A DNA stretch of 64,000 bases from Polynucleobacter rarus (GTDB taxonomy: Bacteria > Pseudomonadota > Gammaproteobacteria > Burkholderiales > Burkholderiaceae). A program made the translations under genes and the position numbers. Location of the stretch: the NCBI RefSeq assembly GCF_003072505.1, contig NZ_NTGB01000001.1, positions 43,709-107,708 on the forward strand, read 5' to 3'. The notes beneath the pieces were generated by a model, which was not told the origin of the DNA, searched no databases, and was given only the letters and a program-made list of their open reading frames with translations. This document shows, piece by piece, positions 61,295-64,000 of the stretch (the first letter of the stretch is position 1; every line of letters starts with the position of its first letter).

Positions 61295-61843
61295 TTAAAG
61301 CGATCCAGAGAACTCCCCTCTAGCTGGGTAGTTTTTTGTAATTGCAAAATCAACGCCAGCAAGTAGATCTTGGAATGATGGTCTTGCAAATGGCATCGTT
61401 TGAGTAGAACCGTAATAAAGTGTTCCATCGGGTCTGACTAAAAACACACCTGGTTCACTAAATAAGGCTGGCTCTTCAATACCAATTGAAGTAGGGCCAC
61501 GGCCTGAGCTAATATACAAACCCCACTTACGCGCATCTGAAAGATCTAAGCCATAACCAAACTCAACTAAATTAGCACTTACTTTCTCAGCCATCGTTTT
61601 CGCGCGTTCTTCATTATCAGAGCTGATAGCAATAATTCTTACGCCACGATTCATATATTCTTGAGCAAGTCTTTCTAATTCGATGAGATATTTTGCGCAG
61701 ATTGGGCAATGCAAGCCTCTATAAAAAACAACTAGAGTAAAATTTTCTGCTCCAGAAGAACTTAGATTAAACATAGTTCCGTTGGTGGTTTTAACTTCTA
61801 AAGTTGGAACTGGAAGTCTTGGCATTAATGCTGTTGGTGTCAT
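61295..61843 (-). CDS. Peroxiredoxin-like (AhpC/TSA) protein
   Basis: A 182-residue thioredoxin-fold protein with FYRGLHCPICAKYL, the Prx-like CxxC in place of the usual PxxxTxxC, then VRIIAISSDNEERAKTMAEK and VFLVRPDGTLYYGS. It has no signal peptide. Members of this group are thought to reduce peroxides with thioredoxin or glutathione. Together with the thioredoxin/CMD operon 3 kb away it adds to the redox theme. The region 61844-62119 shows no gene. Confidence 0.86.
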   Translation of the reverse strand: MTPTALMPRLPVPTLEVKTTNGTMFNLSSSGAENFTLVVFYRGLHCPICAKYLIELERLAQEYMNRGVRIIAISSDNEERAKTMAEKVSANLVEFGYGLDLSDARKWGLYISSGRGPTSIGIEEPALFSEPGVFLVRPDGTLYYGSTQTMPFARPSFQDLLAGVDFAITKNYPARGEFSGSL

Positions 61844-62119
61844 ATAGTCTCTTAGAGTTTTATTTATTGAAATTTTACTTTACTACAAAATCTACCTTTA
61901 AAATAGTTTTTACAATTCTTGTAAGAGTGAGCTGGTGACTAGTGCCTTTATTAAAAAAATTATTTTTAAGATGACGAAAGTCGCATTGTGAATGGCGCAT
62001 ATAAGCTTGTCATCGCTAATTAGGCTCATTACCGGGAGATTTAGAAAACTTATAAAAAAAATGAAACACTTCCACTCAGCAACAATCCTTGGCAAACCAG
62101 ACCAAGTTTAAATATTAAG

Positions 62120-62329
62120 ATGAAAATTACTGCCCAACTCAAGGAGTTAATTGAGTTGGATTGCCGGCTGAAGGATAAGAGCCTCACTCAGTCGGAACTT
62201 GATGATCTCATCAAAAGATGGGATGAGATTTGTGATAGTGTAAGAGCGATTAAAGCTCCCGTGTGGGCTGAAAGAGAATATCTTCTTTCAGCTTTAGACC
62301 AGGGTGGGGCAGTGTATACATTTTACTGA
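62120..62329 (+). CDS. Small hypothetical protein
   Basis: A 69-residue helical, charged protein (LIELDCRLKDKSLTQSELDDLIKRWDEICD in pieces), ending YTFY just at a strong hairpin; the stop codon lies inside the hairpin stem. It resembles short conserved hypothetical proteins of Burkholderiales. No motif is known. Confidence 0.5.
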   Translation: MKITAQLKELIELDCRLKDKSLTQSELDDLIKRWDEICDSVRAIKAPVWAEREYLLSALDQGGAVYTFY

Positions 62330-62360
62330 CCATCATTCCTTTGAGGAATGATGGTCAGTA
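62324..62360. terminator. Strong 16-bp hairpin between convergent genes
   Basis: TACTGACCATCATTCC (62324-62339) pairs perfectly with GGAATGATGGTCAGTA (62345-62360) around a 5-base loop. It overlaps the stop of the small gene and precedes the icd 3' end by 11 bases. On the minus strand an AAAATG stretch follows, so it probably stabilises 3' ends or terminates both ways. Confidence 0.7.
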
Positions 62361-62371
62361 CAAGAAATGAT

Positions 62372-64000
62372 TTAAGCGCTAAAGTTTTTCAATATGTTGT
62401 TAAAGCTTGGGCTTGGGCACATTACTTGAGACAGTTTTTGCCTATCAGGTAAATAATAACCACCGATATCAACAGGCTTGCCTTGAATCTGCGTTAACTC
62501 ACTTATGATATTTTTTTCATTATCAGCAAATGCTTTGGCTAACGCAGTAAACTTTGTTTTTAAATCCTGGTCTTCATTTTGAGCTGCTAATTCTTGTGCC
62601 CAATACATTGCCAAATAAAATTGACTACCACGATTGTCAAGTTCACCTGTTTTAGGAGAAGGATTTTTACGCTGATCCAGTAAAGTTCCAGTTGCAGCAT
62701 CTAAAGTTTTTGCAAGTAGCTTAGCTTTTTGATTGTTATTCTTAATACCTAAATCTTCAAAAGAAACTGCTAAGGCTAAAAATTCTCCAAGAGAGTCCCA
62801 GCGCAAGTGGTTTTCGTTAACAAGTTGTTGAACGTGTTTTGGAGCTGATCCACCGGCACCCGTTTCATACATACCACCACCGGCCATTAGTGGCACGATA
62901 GATAGCATTTTTGAAGAAGTGCCAAGTTCCATAATTGGAAATAAGTCCGTCAAATAGTCACGCAGGATATTGCCTGTAACCGAAATGGTATCTAGTCCGC
63001 GAACAACTCGCTCTAGGGTATAGCGCATTGCTCTTACTTGCGACATGATTTGAATATCTAGACCTGTCAAGTCGTAGTCTTTTAGATAGGTGTTAACCTT
63101 TTTAATTAATTCGTTTTCATGTGGGCGATATGGGTCAAGCCAAAACACGGCAGGCATGCCGGAGTTGCGAGCTCGTGTGACAGCTAGCTTTACCCAGTCA
63201 CGAATCGGCGCATCTTTTACCTGGCACATCCGCCAAATATCTCCCGTTTCCACATTTTGGCTCATGAGGACTTCTCCGGTAGCAATATCAGTAATATTGG
63301 CTACGCCATCTTCTGGAATCTCAAAGGTTTTATCATGTGAACCGTATTCTTCAGCTTGTTGTGCCATCAAGCCGACATTGGGAACCGTACCCATTGTTTT
63401 GGGATCAAAATTACCATGCCATTTACAAAAGCCAATCACTTCTTGATAAATTCTTGCAAAGGTAGATTCAGGAATAGTGGCCTTCACATTTTTCAATTGA
63501 CCATCTTTACCCCACATTTTGCCACCATTACGAATCATGACTGGCAGGGATGCATCAACAATAATATCGTTCGGCGAATAAAAATTATCAATACCTTTAG
63601 CGGAGTCTACCATCGCTACTTCAGGACGATTAGCTTGGCAAGCTTTTAAATCTTGTTTGATTTCATCTTGCTTACTTTGTGGCAAGGTGGCTATCTTATC
63701 GTATAAATTAATCATCCCGTTATTCACGTTGACGCCTAATTCATCAAACAGTTGACCATGTTTAGCAAAAGCATCTTTGTAAAAAACGCGGACACAATGG
63801 CCAAAAACGATTGGGTGTGAAACCTTCATCATGGTGGCTTTTACATGTAAAGAAAAGAGAAGACCTGTTTTACGAGCATCTTCCATCTCATTTTCATAAA
63901 AATCGAGTAAAGCTTTTTTACTCATAAACATGCTATCAATCACTTCTTTATCAAGAAGTGGAACTTTAGATTTAAGAGTTATCACCTTGCCGCTTTTGGT
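62372..64000 (-). CDS. icd: Monomeric NADP-dependent isocitrate dehydrogenase (5' end outside window)
   Basis: The last 543 codons of a monomeric (type II) isocitrate dehydrogenase. The frame stays open to the window edge, so the N-terminal about 200 residues lie to the right; full-length enzymes have about 740 residues. Characteristic segments are [44 protein letters not shown] and DIGGYYLPD near the end. It oxidises isocitrate to 2-oxoglutarate in the TCA cycle. It is a core gene and marks the return to backbone chromosome. Confidence 0.93.
   Translation of the reverse strand, partial: TKSGKVITLKSKVPLLDKEVIDSMFMSKKALLDFYENEMEDARKTGLLFSLHVKATMMKVSHPIVFGHCVRVFYKDAFAKHGQLFDELGVNVNNGMINLYDKIATLPQSKQDEIKQDLKACQANRPEVAMVDSAKGIDNFYSPNDIIVDASLPVMIRNGGKMWGKDGQLKNVKATIPESTFARIYQEVIGFCKWHGNFDPKTMGTVPNVGLMAQQAEEYGSHDKTFEIPEDGVANITDIATGEVLMSQNVETGDIWRMCQVKDAPIRDWVKLAVTRARNSGMPAVFWLDPYRPHENELIKKVNTYLKDYDLTGLDIQIMSQVRAMRYTLERVVRGLDTISVTGNILRDYLTDLFPIMELGTSSKMLSIVPLMAGGGMYETGAGGSAPKHVQQLVNENHLRWDSLGEFLALAVSFEDLGIKNNNQKAKLLAKTLDAATGTLLDQRKNPSPKTGELDNRGSQFYLAMYWAQELAAQNEDQDLKTKFTALAKAFADNEKNIISELTQIQGKPVDIGGYYLPDRQKLSQVMCPSPSFNNILKNFSA

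Noticed and set aside
62327..62332. Read-through of the TGA ending the 69-residue gene
   Set aside because: A second TGA follows four codons later and the hairpin includes the stop itself; no Cys-homologue evidence.
1..64000. CRISPR array, rRNA or intact tRNA genes
   Set aside because: No regularly spaced direct repeats and no complete tRNA or rRNA sequence were seen by eye; only tRNA-like fragments.

Overview
The window looks like a chromosomal segment of a small-genome, AT-leaning betaproteobacterium of the Burkholderiaceae, most like Polynucleobacter. That is an inference from protein flavour: orphan TctC receptors, monomeric isocitrate dehydrogenase, TIGR04348-type glycosyltransferase and Coq7. 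No 16S gene is present. It starts inside the 3' end of an outer-membrane efflux gene and ends inside icd.

Positions 0.45-21.8 kb hold a surface-polysaccharide locus read entirely on the + strand. Most junctions from 2.2 to 16.3 kb are 4-bp ATGA-type overlaps, which suggests one long transcript. It contains an FkbM-GT2 fusion, a three-gene set of GtrA, GtrB and a large membrane protein, three sugar-modifying oxidoreductases (epimerase, SDR, Gfo/Idh), a full GDP-D-glycero-D-manno-heptose pathway (HddA, HddC, GmhA, GmhB) with a transaldolase, a pyruvyltransferase, an ABC exporter (Wzt with C-terminal domain, Wzm) and several glycosyltransferases. The hddC-gmhA junction is duplicated around about 370 bp of AT-rich DNA.

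Positions 21.8-31 kb are a scar zone: an IS30-family element with a frameshifted transposase, a TctC gene cut at its 5' end by that element, remnants of TnpB (IS200/IS605), IS481 and HigA, and two toxin-antitoxin pairs (HigBA and RelBE types).

Positions 31-46.5 kb carry accessory catabolic genes: a Rieske oxygenase and its reductase, divergently transcribed around a perfect 16-bp palindrome; a MarR regulator; dehydrogenases; secreted alpha/beta hydrolases; a kelch protein; a TRAP transporter; and orphan solute-binding proteins.

Positions 46.7-58.3 kb form a probable selenium island, the most interesting part. An EgtB-like enzyme (SenA candidate), SelD/SenC, a four-gene PhnDCE-like ABC transporter of the putative selenate type and a TIGR04348 glycosyltransferase (SenB candidate) together match the selenoneine pathway. 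Next to them is an osmoprotectant/ergothioneine-type importer fusion. About 3.7 kb further on, a thioredoxin gene is followed by a carboxymuconolactone decarboxylase/AhpD-like gene. Its only in-frame stop is a UGA at the second position of the CxxC motif, followed by a 7-bp hairpin with a GGC loop 20 nt downstream, so it is a strong selenocysteine candidate. A paralogue lacking both cysteines follows it.

The end of the window has an orphan LivK-type receptor, a zinc alcohol dehydrogenase, a peroxiredoxin-like protein, a small hypothetical gene, a strong 16-bp hairpin and the 3' part of icd.
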